Numbered from the stretch's first letter, positions 51,551 through 62,994 are shown. The stretch: 64,000 nucleotides of DNA from Ahaetulla prasina (GCF_028640845.1 NC_080542.1:150070179-150134178); one strand, 5' to 3'. Notes: generated by a model not told the origin, from the sequence alone. Translations and numbers: made by a program.

Positions 51551-52500
51551 AAACACCCACCTATTCTTTCCTCACTACACGTTAATCTACGTGCAGCTCG
51601 ACATGAAGCTAAACCCACCTATCCTCCAATAAAACAGACTTTGTCTGTAGATCTGAATGCCTTATTAGGAGAACAAGATACGGTGAAAAGGAGGAAAATA
51701 GGGATACATACAATAAGAACCAAGTACAAGATAGGCAGAATTAAGTTAGTGCTGAACAGAACAATTAATAAATACAAGCAATTTAAATCTGACCAGGGAT
51801 GCTCTGTGTGTGGGACGTGGATTTGTCCTTGGATGACCGCATGATGCTGCAGTTTAAGATGGATTCTTCTTCGTGCTCCTGCCTTCCTGAAATGCTAAAG
51901 GAAATGGAGCCTGGCTTCCCAGCACATACTTGGTTTGAGAGCGCAGCCTGACGGGTAAAATGGGTTGAGTCAGCTTCAAACAATATACTTGATATTTTGT
52001 CTCTCCGGCCACTAGATGGGGCTAGAGGACAACAACCGTATGTGAAGATTGTATGTTAAGGCACATTGTCCCTCTGGCCACTAGATGGGGCTAGAAAGCA
52101 GCAACAGTGTATCCCTTCTTTGGCTTTCTTTAAATTGAAAAGACCCAGAAGAAGCAAAGAGCATAAACTCTTGTGATACATTATGGCTGGTCTCCCGAGC
52201 AAAGTGGGAGATATCTGATTACATGGTAACTACATTATGTTCTTTATATTGTCCTTCCATGCTTTCAGTTTGTTTTGTTTTTAATAGAATCCACTTACAG
52301 CATTAAGCTGTCCAGCATTGAAACACAAAACCTGGTTTAAGGGCTACTCGGTCACTAATTACGTGTTCCTTATGTTTGAAAGTGCAATTTCAATTAGTGT
52401 TGTGGCGAGATTTGTTATGAACAGTTCCTGCATCCATCTGCTTCTCATTTTGAGATGTTACAGTTGTTAGTTCTCCCAAAGTTGCTGTTTTTCAAAATGC
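51551..52500. other. Unassigned sequence, upstream side of gene copy 2
   Basis: No gene or known repeat is recognised. Two 28-base near-identical segments around CCACTAGATGGGGCTAGA lie at 52,000-52,027 and 52,069-52,096. The ISRE-bearing upstream module expected for copy 2 is not found here; it may be lost or beyond the gap. Confidence 0.45.
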
Positions 52501-52760
52501 ACCTAGATTGTTTTTCCTTGAAGACGTTTCCCTTCTCATTTAATCTCCATTGGTGANNNNNNNNNNNNNNNNNNNNNNNNNNNNNNNNNNNNNNNNNNNN
52601 NNNNNNNNNNNNNNNNNNNNNNNNNNNNNNNNNNNNNNNNNNNNNNNNNNNNNNNNGGAAGGGAAGTTGGTTGTTAACTTCTGTTTCCATGGTGAACTGT
52701 ATTTTGGGGTGTAGGCTATTGAGGTGCGAAGTCTCCAGGACTTCGTCAAACCTGCTTCTC
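52501..52760. other. MITE-like sequence around a 100-N assembly gap
   Basis: Bases 52,557-52,656 are N, exactly 100, the usual placeholder for a gap of unknown size. The left side (TTTTCCTTGAAGACGTTTCC) is a common reptile MITE arm whose partner is not seen. The order across the gap is not proven by sequence. Confidence 0.8.
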
Positions 52761-53098
<338 letters not shown>

Positions 53099-53494
53099 AT
53101 TATTATTCTTTCCAAAACAGGCAAGGAAAGTCAGATTAAAATGTAGGTCCTACCCCTGGAGTTTCTTTGCAACCGTCCAAGCATGTTCAAACAGTTTATT
53201 CATGAACTTCTTTAAAAATTCCAGATTGGGTCAAACTCCATCTTGGGGGTTTTGTACATTTTGTATCACAATATAAAAAAGATGTTGAGCCTAATAAGGG
53301 TGCAGGGAAGAGCAACAAAGATGATTAGGGAGGGGACTGGCAGCTACAACGAAAGAGGAAAGGTTGCAGGAACTGATTGTCTAGTCCAGGGGTCTGCAAA
53401 TTTGGCTCTTTTAAGACTTGTGGACTTCAACTCCCAGAGTTCCTCAGCCAGCAAAGCAAAGCTGGCTGGGGTATTCTGGGCATGAAGATAAATG
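53099..53494. mobile_element. CR1 fragment and palindromic MITE
   Basis: A short plus-strand CR1 piece (AAAAAAGATGTTGAGCC...GATTAGG) lies at 53,262-53,385. A partial ACTCCCAG-type MITE follows at 53,396-53,490. The first 160 bases are unassigned. Confidence 0.55.
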
Positions 53495-54055
53495 TGAAGA
53501 ATAGAATAGAACAGAACAGAATATTTTATTGGCCAAGTGTGATTGGAAAACACAAGGAATTTGTCTTGGTGCAAAAGCTCTCAGTGTACAGAAAAGAAAA
53601 GATACATTCATCAAGAATCATAAGGTACAACACTTAATGATAGTCATAGGGTACAAATAAGCAATCAGGAAACAATCAATATCAATATAAATCATAAGGA
53701 TACCAGCAACAAGGTTACAGTCATACAGTCGTAAGTGGGAGGAGATAGGTAATGAGAAGATTAATAGTAGTGCAGACTTAGTGAATAGTTTGAGAGTGTT
53801 GAGGGAATGATTTGTTTAGCAGAGTGATGGCGTTTGGAAAGAAACTGTTCTTGTATCTAGTTGTTCTGGTGTGCAGTGCTCTATAGTGTCGTTTTGAGAG
53901 TAGGAGTTGAAACAGTTTATGTCCAGGATGCGATGTGTCTGTAAATATTTTCACAGCCCATTGTTTTTTCTGCAGTTCTAATTATCCTCTGAAGTCTGTG
54001 ACTGTCTTGCTGGGTTGCAGAATCAAACCAGAAGTTATAGAGGTGCAAATGACAG
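53495..54055 (-). mobile_element. CR1-L3-type LINE 3' end
   Basis: A minus-strand 3' end starting in AATAGAATAGAACAGAACAG, then TATTGGCCAAGTGTGATTGG. It is the longest of the L3 tails here and reaches into the RT region matched at 30,600-30,760. It borders the intron remnant of gene copy 3. Confidence 0.8.
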
Positions 54056-54115
54056 ACTTGCAGCTGGATAGAGAAGCCTCAGAAAGCTCGGACAAGGGGA
54101 CATCATTTCTCCCAG
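54056..54115 (-). other. Intron remnant of gene copy 3
   Basis: About 60 bases (CTTGCAGCTGGATAGAGAAG...) match the copy-2 intron at 44,490-44,560. This proves that the L2 at 54,116 is inside the first coding intron of copy 3. The main exon that should lie to the left is missing, replaced by L3 sequence. Confidence 0.6.
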
Positions 54116-54157
54116 AGGATAACCTCATATGGCGGAAGCGGGGGGCCGTATCGATTT

Positions 54158-57115
54158 TTGGGTTTAAAAGCGATCACGTGCTCTGGCCCTTCAGTCTTTA
54201 CCCATTCCCCGGGCGGCCATGATCCTCAGAGCTTGGGTCTTCGGTTGATGTTATGTAATGGTCGGTCTGTGGTCAATAAAGCCCCCCTGATTTGCGACCT
54301 TATTCAGGGGGAGTCCACGGACCTTATGGGCATTACGGAGACCTGGTTGGGCTCGGAGGGGGGTGTCCTCCTTGTCGAGTTTTGCCCTCCGGGTTTCCAA
54401 GCATTTCATCAACCGAGAACCCAAGGTAGGGGTGGAGGGGTGGCGGTTGTTATTAGGGAAGGCCTAGAGCCGAGGGAGGCCACTGTTCCTCAGATAGCCG
54501 GTTGTGAATCCCTCTTTGTGAGGTGGGGCCATAGGAATCAGTTGGGCTTGTTGATCACGTACCTGGCTCCTTGCTGCGTGACTACAGCCCTACCCGAGTT
54601 GTTGGAGGTGCTTGCCGGGGTGGCGGTTGAGACCCCCAGACTTATAGTCATGGGGGATTTCAACTTGCCATCGACCGGCTTGTCATCGATGGCGGCCCGG
54701 GAGTTCCAGGCTTCCATGACGGCCTTTTTTGTTTTGTTTTGTTTTACATTTATACCCCGCCCTTCTCCGAAGATTCAGGGTGGCTTACAGTGTATAAGGC
54801 AATAGTCTCATTCTATTTGTATATTTTTACAAAGTCAACTTATTGCCCCCCCAACAATCTGGGTCCTCATTTTACCTACCTTATAAAGGATGGAAGGCTG
54901 AGTCAACCTTGGGCCGGGTTTGAACCTGCAGTAATTGCAGGCTGCTGTGTTCTAATAACAGGCTTCTTTACAGCCTGAGCTATCCCGGCCTTGGACCTGA
55001 TTCAAGTAATTGATGGCCCTACGCACACTGGAGGAGGCACACTGGATCTAATTTATATCTCTGGACAGTGGTTAAATGATCTGGTATTAGATGATTTAGT
55101 AACAGAACCTGTGTCATGGTCAGATCATTTTCTCCTTCGCCTGGACGTTCGGACCGCCACCCACCACCGCAGGGAGATGGAACCAATGCGTTGGTTCCGT
55201 CCCAGGCGCCTGATGGACCCTGAGAGGTTCCTGACGGAGATTGGGCCGTTCCCTGAGGATCTGGCCCATGGCACGGCTGAAGAACTAGTTATGGCCTGGG
55301 AACAGGCCGTGGCTGGGGCTTTGGACTGTGTCGTGCCTTTGCGGCCTCTGACCTGGCGCAGATCTCAGTCGGCCCCTTGGTTCTCCAAGGGGCTGAGGGA
55401 GATGAAACACCAGAGAAGACGCCTAGAGAGTACCTGGAGGTCCAGTCATTCCGAAGCTGACCGGACACTAGTTAGGTCTTATTCTAAGGCCTACCTAGTG
55501 ACACTGAGGGAGGCGAAGCGTTCTTACGCTTTCACCCTCATTGCATCGGCAGATAACCGCCCAGCTGTCCTGTTTCGGATGACCCGCTCTCTCCTTCATC
55601 AGGAGGTGCGGGATGACCCTTTGCAGGGACGTGCCGAGGAGTTTAGTGGTTATCTATACGATAAAATCGTTCAGCTCCAGGATGACTTGGACCGGAATTG
55701 GGATGATCCAAGTGAGAGGGCGGAGTCGCGTCTTGTCGAGATTGTTTGGGATGAGTTTGACCCTGTGGCTCTCGAGGACGTGGACAGGTTGTTGGGGAGG
55801 CTTCACGCCACTACATGTTTACTGGACCCGTGCCCTTCCTGGTTGGTGCTGGCCACACAGGAGGTGACACGAGGCTGGCTCCAGGGGATTATTAATGCTT
55901 CCTTGCTGTAGGGGGTTTTCCCTGCCACCTTGAAAGAGGCGGTAGTGAGACCCCTCCTCAAGAAGGCTTCCCTGGACTCAGCTATTTTGGGTAATTATCG
56001 TCCGGTCTCCAACCTTCGCTTTGTTGCGAAGGTTGTAGAGAGTGTTATGGCACGACAGCTACCCCAATACCTGGATGAAGCCGTCTATCTAGACCAGTTC
56101 CAGTCAGGCTTCCGACCCGGATATAGTACGGAGACAGCTTTGGTCGCGTTGGTGGGTGATCTCTGGAGGGCCAGAGACGGGGTTGTTCCTCTGCCCTGGT
56201 CCTATTAGATCTCTCAGCGGCTTTTGATACCATCGACCATGGTATCTTGCTGCACCGGTTGGAGGGGTTGGGAGTGGGAGGCACCATTTACCAGTGGTTC
56301 TCCTCCTATCTCTCTGACCGGTCGCAGACGGTGTTGACAGGGGGGCAGAGGTCGACCGCGAGGCGCCTTACTTGTGGGGTGCCGCAGGGGTCGATTCTCT
56401 CGCCTCTCCTGTTCAACATCTATATGAAGCCGCTGGGTGAGATCATCAGTGGCTTTGGGGTGAGATGCCAACTGATGACACGCAGCTGTACTTTTCCACT
56501 CCGGGCCACCCCAACGAAGTTGTTGAAGTGCTGTCCCGGTGTTTGGAAGCCGTACTGGTCTGGATGGGGAGAAACAGGCTCAAGCTCAATCCCTCCAAGA
56601 TGGAGTGGCTGTGGATGCCGGCACCCCGATACAGTCAGCTGCAGTCGCAGCTGACTGTTGGGGGTGAGTCATTGGCCCCAATGGAAAGGGTGCGCAACTC
56701 GGGTGTTCTCCTGGATGGACAGCTGTCGTTTGAAGATCATTTGATGGCCGTCTCCAGGAGAGTTTTCCACCAGGTTCGCCTGGTGCGCCAGTTGCGCCCC
56801 TTCCTTGACTGGGATGCCTTATGCACGGTCACTCATGCTCTTGTTACCTCTCGCTTGGATTATTGCAATGCTCTCTACATGGGGTTCCCCTTGAAGTGCA
56901 CTAGGAGGCTTCAGTTAATCCAGAATGCAGCTGCGCGGGTGATAGAGGGAGCCACACGCGGCTCTCATGTAACACCACTCCTGCGCAGGCTGCACTGGCT
57001 GCCTGTGGTCTTTCAGGTGCACTTTAAGGTTTTGGTCACTAACTTTAAAGCGCTCCATGGCTTGGGGCCTGGGTATTTACGGGACCGCCTACTGTTACCC
57101 CATGCCTCCCACTGA
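54158..57115 (+). pseudogene. L2 ORF2, three breaks
   Basis: The endonuclease (54,158-54,720; GITETWLGSEGG, VMGDFNLPS) is interrupted by the SINE and continues at 54,991 (GGTLDLIYISGQWLNDL). The RT region is open to a stop at 55,911, then from 55,930 with [20 protein letters not shown]. The frame changes near 56,190 (FDTIDHGIL region) and near 56,470, where two bases are missing at the catalytic YADD block, leaving only DDTQL. The terminal part is open to 57,115. Confidence 0.85.
54726..54990 (-). mobile_element. tRNA-derived SINE in L2 endonuclease
   Basis: The minus-strand SINE is the same family as at 22,726, 45,334 and 50,972. It sits within the L2 codons corresponding to GACGGCCATGGACC of the other L2 copy (37,422). 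The sequence GGCC occurs at both junctions and may be part of the target duplication. Confidence 0.75.
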
Positions 57116-57537
57116 CCCGTACGCTCACACAGAGAGGGACTTCTCAGGGTGCCGTCCGCCAGGCAGTGCCAGCTGGCGGTCCCCAGGGGAAGTTCCTTCT
57201 CTGTGGGGGCTCCTACCCTCTGGAACGAACTTCCCCCTAGCTTGCGCCAAGTACCTGATCTCCGGACCTTTCGCCGCGAGTTGAAAACGTATTTATTTAC
57301 TCGCATGGACTGGCTTAAATTTTAAATTTTAATTTTTTAAATTTTAAATTTCTAGACAAATTTTAATGGGTTTTTAAGATTTTAAATGTTTTTAAATTTT
57401 CGGCCAATTATATAATAAGTTTTTTAATTTTGTTTTAATTGTATATTGCTTGTGTTCTTATTCTGGCTGTAAACCGCCCTGAGTCCTTCGGGAGAAGAAC
57501 GGTATAAAAATCTAATAAATAATAATAATAATAATAA

Positions 57538-57873
57538 TTTGTTCTGTCCCGCAATCTGTTGCCTGTTTTGCAAAATACCGCAAACCCCCCAAAGGCTTTT
57601 GACTGAGTAGAGAGGTTTCGTCATTTCCCAAAGCATTTCAGAGAGTCCACCCCATGTTTGGTACCCAGGGCCAGTCCTGCTGCATGGTAGGCCAAGCGCT
57701 GGATACACATTCCCAGGCAGAGGACCCTACTCAGCTACCTGGTTTTAGCAGGCCGTGTGTCCAGGATGCCAGCTCTCAAGTGGCCTTGGACTAACCCTGC
57801 GCATTGATGGCAGTGTCCGTCTCCCTCCCTCCCAGGTTTCCTGCCACCTCTCAGCCTCCCCTCCGGCTCCTAC
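57538..57873 (-). other. First coding intron of gene copy 3, 5' part
   Basis: It matches the copy-2 intron (44,565-45,070), including GCAAAATACCGCAAA and the GGCCATGTG-type segment. Its 5' splice site is the GTAGG right after the exon at 57,874. Confidence 0.7.
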
Positions 57874-58006
57874 CTGGGATGAGCATATCCTTGCGGCAGT
57901 CGTAAAGCATCCCCAGCTGGAAGGGGCGGTCCAGGGCTGGAATCTCAAGGGCGTCCTCGGCCAGGGCCATGCTTGGCTTCCAGGTGTGGTTGACACTTCT
58001 GGTGCT
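57874..58006 (-). CDS. First coding exon of SNTX-like gene copy 3, intact
   Basis: The exon starts after a strong acceptor (CCTCTCTCTTGCAG, exon start 58,006), has 36 untranslated bases, then ATG at 57,970 in a good Kozak setting (A at -3, G at +4). It encodes 32 residues, including the family signature ALDRPFQLGMLYDCRKDM, and ends at 57,874 in phase 1 at donor GTAGG. The phase matches the acceptor of the main exon in copy 2. In this family the exon encodes the extreme N-terminus of the SNTX domain. An acceptor before the ATG means at least one upstream non-coding exon, for which the donor at 62,047 is the natural candidate. The following exon is not in the window, so the gene is broken or reordered here. 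Confidence 0.75.
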
Positions 58007-58617
58007 CTGCAAGAGAGAGGAACCGTCGGGGGGAGGCCGAGACTGACCGATGACTCTCCAAGGGGTTGCAGGATGTGGGCACATTCCATCCACTGATGCT
58101 GGTCCGATTTCTGGGGTGGCTGAGGAAGGCTCTCTGCCCAGAGCAGTGGGGCAGGAGCAGCAGCCACAGTGCACAGCTGGTGGCAGTGCTGAAGCCTCCT
58201 GGAGGCCAACATTGGCAACTCCTCCATCCAAGGTGGGACCCCTTTGGACAGGCATTTTTGGGCAGAGGAGAAGTTCCTGGATCAGGGTCACCCCCTTGTG
58301 TCAACTGAAGAGTTTCCCTGGAGTTACTGGGGAACTTCAAGGTCCAGATGGGGCCCCTTTCCTCATTATGATTTTAGTTGTGTCCTTTTAATAGTACCCC
58401 AAAGGTGTTTTTTCAAAAGGCCACTGAACTTTGTTTTCCCTTGAAGATGTTTCGCTCTTCATTCAAGAAGCTTCTTCAGTTCTGATCGAAATTCTTCCCA
58501 ACTGAAGAAGCTTCTTTGCTGAGAAGTGAAACGCGTCAGGACTGCCGTCCTTCCGCACCAGATATGCCTCACCAGTTGCCAGTCTGCCACAGACAATAGG
58601 GAGACAGATAAGAATTT
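58007..58617. other. Upstream intron of gene copy 3 with palindromic MITE
   Basis: At 58,440-58,540 a MITE-like inverted repeat occurs (AAGAAGCTTCTTCAGTTCTG facing ACTGAAGAAGCTTCTTTGCT). The rest has no recognised repeat. The right end matches 24,827-24,956 in copy 1. Overlapping open frames are unsupported. Confidence 0.5.
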
Positions 58618-59440
58618 GAAACTACTTTGGAAAAAGTGTGAAGAAGAGCAACTAAGATGATTAAAGGCCTGCAGACTAAAACATACAAATAACAGTTTCA
58701 GGAATTGGAGAAAAGAGAGCAGAAGGACTAAGGGTGACATGATAGCAACGTTCCAATATTTGTGGAACTGCCCCAAAGAAGAGGGGTCAACCTATTTTCC
58801 AAAGCATGAGAAGGTAGTACAAGAAATAAGGGATGGAAACTCATCAAGGAGATGTCAGTTTTGGAAGACAATTTTCTTTTTGCTTCTTAACTGCCACATA
58901 TTTTAGCTGGGGAAGTTGGGAAGGGGTTGTTGTCGGAGCGGTAGAAAGTTAGTCATAACAACATTCTGCATTCAAGGACTTTTGCCTGCGTCTGACGGAG
59001 ACTGTCTGAAGACTGTATCCAGTTGAGTGTGAAGAGTTGATTAGACAATGTGATGAACTTGTGGGTGTGGGGCAGGGCTGTGAACTGTCAACTGGGTGTG
59101 GAAAACCTGGAAGCTTTCAGTTTCGGGTTTTCCCAGCTGTGCCAACATGACATTTCTAATAAATTGGAACTTTGAGGAACCTCAGGTCTCAGAGCTTTAT
59201 TTGGTTGGGGGTGTTCCTTGGAACCCTGACAGGAGAGAAGCAACCTGGAATTAAGGTGAAACTTCCTAATAGGGAGGACAATTAACCATGGAAGTGCTTG
59301 CCACTGGAAGTTGTGGGTGTTCCAACACTGGAGGTTTTTAAAAAGAGATTGGACAGGCAGTTGTTTGAAAGGGAATAGCAGGAGGTTGGACTAGAAGACC
59401 TCCAGGGCCCCTTCCAGCTCAATTCTGATTGATACTCTTC
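58618..59440 (+). mobile_element. Old CR1 3' fragment split by a solo LTR
   Basis: CR1 sequence at 58,618-58,852 continues at 59,237-59,440 (ending GGTTGGACTAGAAGACCTCC). It corresponds to 24,957-25,625 in copy 1 and therefore predates the gene duplication. Confidence 0.8.
58848..59236 (+). mobile_element. Solo LTR with perfect 5-bp target duplication
   Basis: A 379-bp LTR (58,853-59,231) has ends TGTCAG...CTGACA and GGAGA on both sides (58,848-58,852 and 59,232-59,236). The CR1 reads through smoothly when the LTR and one GGAGA are left out. TCTAATAAATTGGAAC at 59,151 fits a poly-A signal. The strand follows that signal. Confidence 0.9.
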
Positions 59441-60284
59441 ATGCCGTCCCATGCATGCCACTGCCCATTCCAAGATCATACCATGACAGATATGCCATCC
59501 AGCCCACCAAGGCAGGGAATGTTACAAAAACAATTTAAGGGTAATCGTACAGTGGAGGATAATCAGTGCGGAAGGGAAAAGTTAACCAGAGTCCAGAGGC
59601 TTTCTTTCCTAACTGACCAAGTTGGGATGGCTGACAAGACATCTTCCAGTTGCCTTTTCACTTGTGTCGGGGGTGCCTGTGGCCCGAGCATTCTGCCAGC
59701 AAAAATGGGCTCCCGAGCTCCGTTTTTGGCTCAGCCCTGGCGAGCTCCTTTTTCGGCTGGGACAGCCTCCTGCAACACTCTGCCAGCAAAAGCAGAGCTC
59801 TATTTCCACTGGCAGAGGCATCGCAGGCTGTTTCCAAGGCAAATCTGCGGGCCAGATCTAGCCCCCCCCCTCCACGGGCCTTGAGTTTGACACCCCTGCC
59901 ATAGGGAAAAGGCTGCCTTCGTTTTGGTGTCGGGACCCTTGTGGAGGGGGGCTTGAGGGGGGGATGCAGAGAAGTTCTTTCCTTCCCCTGAGAATAAGGG
60001 TCCCTGGTGAGCATCTCCAAGTTTTCTATTATTGGGGGGGCGGGGGAAATAAAAGCTGGCCTGGAATTTCCCCAGCCTGCCCAAGAATGCACATGCACAT
60101 GCATGCACAACACCCCCCCCACACACACACACACAAACACACACATATGGATCTGTCTGCCTACTTCCTCCCTTCCTTCTCTTGGAAAGGGCCCTTCAAT
60201 TCTGGGACTTTAGCCAAGGACGCGGTCATGGCCACATTGGAGCCCTGCTCAGAGGAGGAGAAGTTGGAACATCTCCCTTGGCAT
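59441..60284. other. Mixed sequence with hAT-type end and (CA)n
   Basis: A hAT-type terminus (GGCCTTGAGTTTGACACCCC, inverted end of a known reptile pattern) ends at about 59,899. A G/A-rich part follows, and a short (CA)n stretch lies at 60,110-60,145. No gene is recognised. Confidence 0.5.
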
Positions 60285-60625
60285 AGAATAGACTAACAGA
60301 GTTGGAAGGGACCTTGGAGATCTTGTACTCCAACCCCCTAAACCCTACACCACTTCAGACAAATGGTTATCCAACATCTTCTTAAAAGCTTCCAGTGTTG
60401 GAGCATTCACAACTTCTGGAGGCAAGTCGTTCCACTTATTGATTATTCTGTCAGGAAATGTATCCTTAGTTCTAAGTAGCTTCTCTCCTTGATTAGTTTC
60501 CACCCATTGCTTCTTGTCCTGCCTTCTGGTGCTTTGGAGAACAGTCTGACTCCCTCTTCTTTGTGCAACCCCTGAGATATTGGAACGCTGCTATCATGTC
60601 TCCCCTGGTCCTTCTTTTCATTAAA
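60285..60625 (-). mobile_element. CR1 3' end
   Basis: Minus-strand CR1 of about 340 bases with the GTTGGAAGGGACCTTGGAGA block and C-terminal coding remnants; the tail is reduced to CATAGAATAGAC. Confidence 0.85.
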
Positions 60626-61509
60626 ACAGACACACCCAAATCCATATGTATAGAGAGGCCAGAGGCTGAGGATTGTCCCAGCCCCCACAGGCATTGCGGG
60701 AGGTAATCGACTGGATGGTGAACTGCCTGCCTTCCCTGATTGGCTGCTGACAGGCAGTAGTGCTGATAGGCAGCAGATCCCCTCCAAAGAGGAACAGCTG
60801 CCTCCCCCCACTGGATCCGAGGGCAAGGTCAGAGAATAGGCAAGGTCAGAGAAGGGCTGCAAGGCTACTCAGGAGGAGGTCACCCCCCCTCCTCACAAGG
60901 AACACTTGGAGAGAGTGACTGAAAGAGAAGCCGTGTGGAGTTAGCCTTTGCCAGGAACAATTGTTTGCTTTGGCTTATGCTCCCCTGGCTTCGACTCTTG
61001 GCTTTTGCCTTGCCTGACTGGGAAGACTGTTGTCCGCCTTTTGTCTTGGACCTGGCCCTGCTCGTGCGGACTGCTTCACTGGGCCCTCGGAACTGCTTCT
61101 TCCCTGGGGCTTTCTTGCCCTCAGGACCCCCCTTATCTTGTGTCTGGACTCTGCCTTGTGGAGTGGACTTGGAACCCTGGATCTTGCCCTGTGAGTGGGC
61201 TCCTCCTCTGTGGGTGTTCTTCCTACTATAGAGGCTGTTGTTTGGGGGACTGAGGGTAGCTGCCGTCAGGGTAGCATGGAGACGGAGCCCTACTGGTCAT
61301 CGGAGGGCCGTTGGCTGGATGGTTTATGGAGAGACATAAAGGTCTTTCTAGACCGCTGCCTTGCCTTGACCACCTGGGTCACAGTGACGCTCTCTGCCCA
61401 TCAGCCAGAAGCATTCAGGGAAGGAGGAGGATGAATGAAGCTATTTCCTCTTTGGAAGGTGCAATTGGAGCCTCCAGGCAGGAACACACCCACCTGTGCT
61501 TCCCCTCCT
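60626..61509. other. Unassigned sequence between CR1 and module A, copy 3
   Basis: No match elsewhere in the window. It is C/T-rich at 60,940-61,230, with a 98-codon frame that has no family resemblance. Copy 1 has the CR1 and module A almost directly adjacent, so this block and 59,441-60,284 were gained in copy 3 or lost in copy 1. Confidence 0.45.
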
Positions 61510-62290
61510 GCATTGGGGAGGGGGCAAATCCCCCCAGGAGGGCCAGAATTTGGCATCTCAATGGAAGAGAGCTCCGATTGGATGGGAGGGATTGGACGAA
61601 GGTGTCTTCTCCCTGCACTCAATTGCAGCTCTCTCCTTGTCTGGCTACCTGGGCAGAACTCAGCAGCCTTCAGAAAAGCAGCAACCCCCCCCCCATCAAA
61701 TGACCTGAAATCCCCCCCCCATACTGGTGCTTCTGTGCCACACCCTGCTTTTCCCTCCCCCTCCCTCCTCCCCCTCCAGTTGCCCTTCCTAACAAGGAAG
61801 GTGGGATCCTGAGGGTCTCAGCTGCTAATCCCCCTCTGATTTCCTTTCCTAATATTGGGGTCGCCGCCGTCCCAGCCACCCATCAGCCTCTCCCACAGAT
61901 GAGGAATCACTTCTTCTGGTGTAAAAGGAGCAGCTCCTTGACCTGCTCTCCACCAATGCCCAGGAGGAGCCCTGCTCTCACCCCATTTGACTCCCCTGTC
62001 CCATGAAACGGCAGATTGGGGGTCTTGGCGCTTCTGGGGGCCTCACCTGGTGGGAGGGAATCAGGAATCCCCGGTGGCAGGTGGATGTGCTGCTCTCCTT
62101 CACTGCTTCTCTGCCAGATCTCCTCGTCCTTTGAACTGCCGGTGGAGTTTATGATGGCAACAGAGTCCAGAGATTGTAATTTCAAGCAATTAGCATATCC
62201 TGCTGCATCGCATCAGCTCTTCCAGTTTTTCTATCCTAAAAAGAGTCCCTGAAATGGGGACAACTTTTTCTCTCCATCCTTGAAAATCTC
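61510..62290 (-). promoter_or_regulatory. Upstream module A, copy 3 (putative first-exon region)
   Basis: The reference copy of the module, without insertions. On the minus strand an acceptor-like TTTCAG occurs near 62,250, then a 46-codon open stretch, then donor CCAG|GTGAGG (exon end 62,047). The donor is conserved in copies 0 and 1. It lies about 4 kb upstream of the acceptor at 58,007 and on the same strand, so splicing between them is plausible. Whether the stretch is untranslated or coding is not clear; it has no ATG. Confidence 0.5.
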
Positions 62291-62994
62291 CTTTTCTCCA
62301 GTCTGCTCCAGCCTGGGAGGTTGAGGGAGAGGAGTGGGGAAGCGGAGGGTCTTCCTCAAAGCAGGAGAAACTGGGACTAGCAAGGGGCGACAGCTGCAGC
62401 CCACTTCCTCCAAAGGCTGGACCACTGCTCTGTCCGTCTAGCCCCAGGTTCAAGGCTCAGCCTGGGAATTGTAAGGAAAGCCTCATCTTCTGCTTTATCT
62501 TCAATGCATTCAGAAAACGAAAGTGAAAAGTTTCCCCTCCTCTTTTCGAGCATCCTTCCTGTTTAATTATTCATTTGTCTCTTTACTTTGCAAGAAGAGA
62601 AACAGGAAATGTGTTTGAGAAATGAGTTCCACAACCGTCCAGCAGAAGGCAGCAAAGACCTCTCTTGGTCCACAACTTTAAGACTTGTGGACTTCAACTC
62701 CCAGAAGTCCAGAGCCTGCTATGCTACCTGAGGAGGAATTCTGGGAGTTGAAGTCCACAAGCCTTAAAGTTGCCATGTTTGGAGACCCTCTGCTCTGTAG
62801 AGCTGCTTCTGCTCATAGGGAATTCGGCTGATGTTCCCCCAGAATGTGTAATCCTGAAATTTGCACCCCCTTTCCAAGAAGGAGAAGAGTTGGGGGTCTT
62901 CTGGAAGGAGGCAGTTCTTCCTCCCACTGCCCCTCCCCCTCTATCTTCTCTTGCTAATGTTAGAGACCCTCCCCACTCCCCACCCCATGGTTAG
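62291..62994 (-). promoter_or_regulatory. Upstream module B, copy 3: complete ISRE, MITE and distal part
   Basis: The uninterrupted reference version of the module. In order of increasing position: the segment matching 2,705-2,918; ISRE at 62,513-62,528; a diverged CTCF-like site CCAGCAGAAGGCAG at 62,639-62,652; the ACTCCCAG MITE at 62,680-62,790; and a distal part to 62,994. It serves as the empty-site reference for the CR1 (780), LINE tail (2,919), Jockey LINE (9,181) and solo LTR (26,607) insertions. Confidence 0.55.
62513..62528. promoter_or_regulatory. Complete ISRE, copy 3
   Basis: GAAAACGAAAGTGAAA has three IRF half-sites at 2-base spacing, the full ISRE pattern GAAANNGAAANNGAAA, followed by AGTTTC, an inverted half-site. 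The first two half-sites are kept in every copy in the window. It lies about 460 bases upstream of the conserved donor. Confidence 0.6.

Larger units (their letters stand above)
54116..57537 (+). mobile_element. L2 LINE with nested SINE
   Basis: A 5'-truncated L2 of about 3.15 kb plus a 265-base SINE. It starts ATATGGCGGAAGCGGGG (as at 36,815) and ends with the AAACCGCCCTGAGTCCTTCG hairpin and an (AAT)n tail. The intron target is known from copy 2, so both borders are well placed. Confidence 0.88.
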
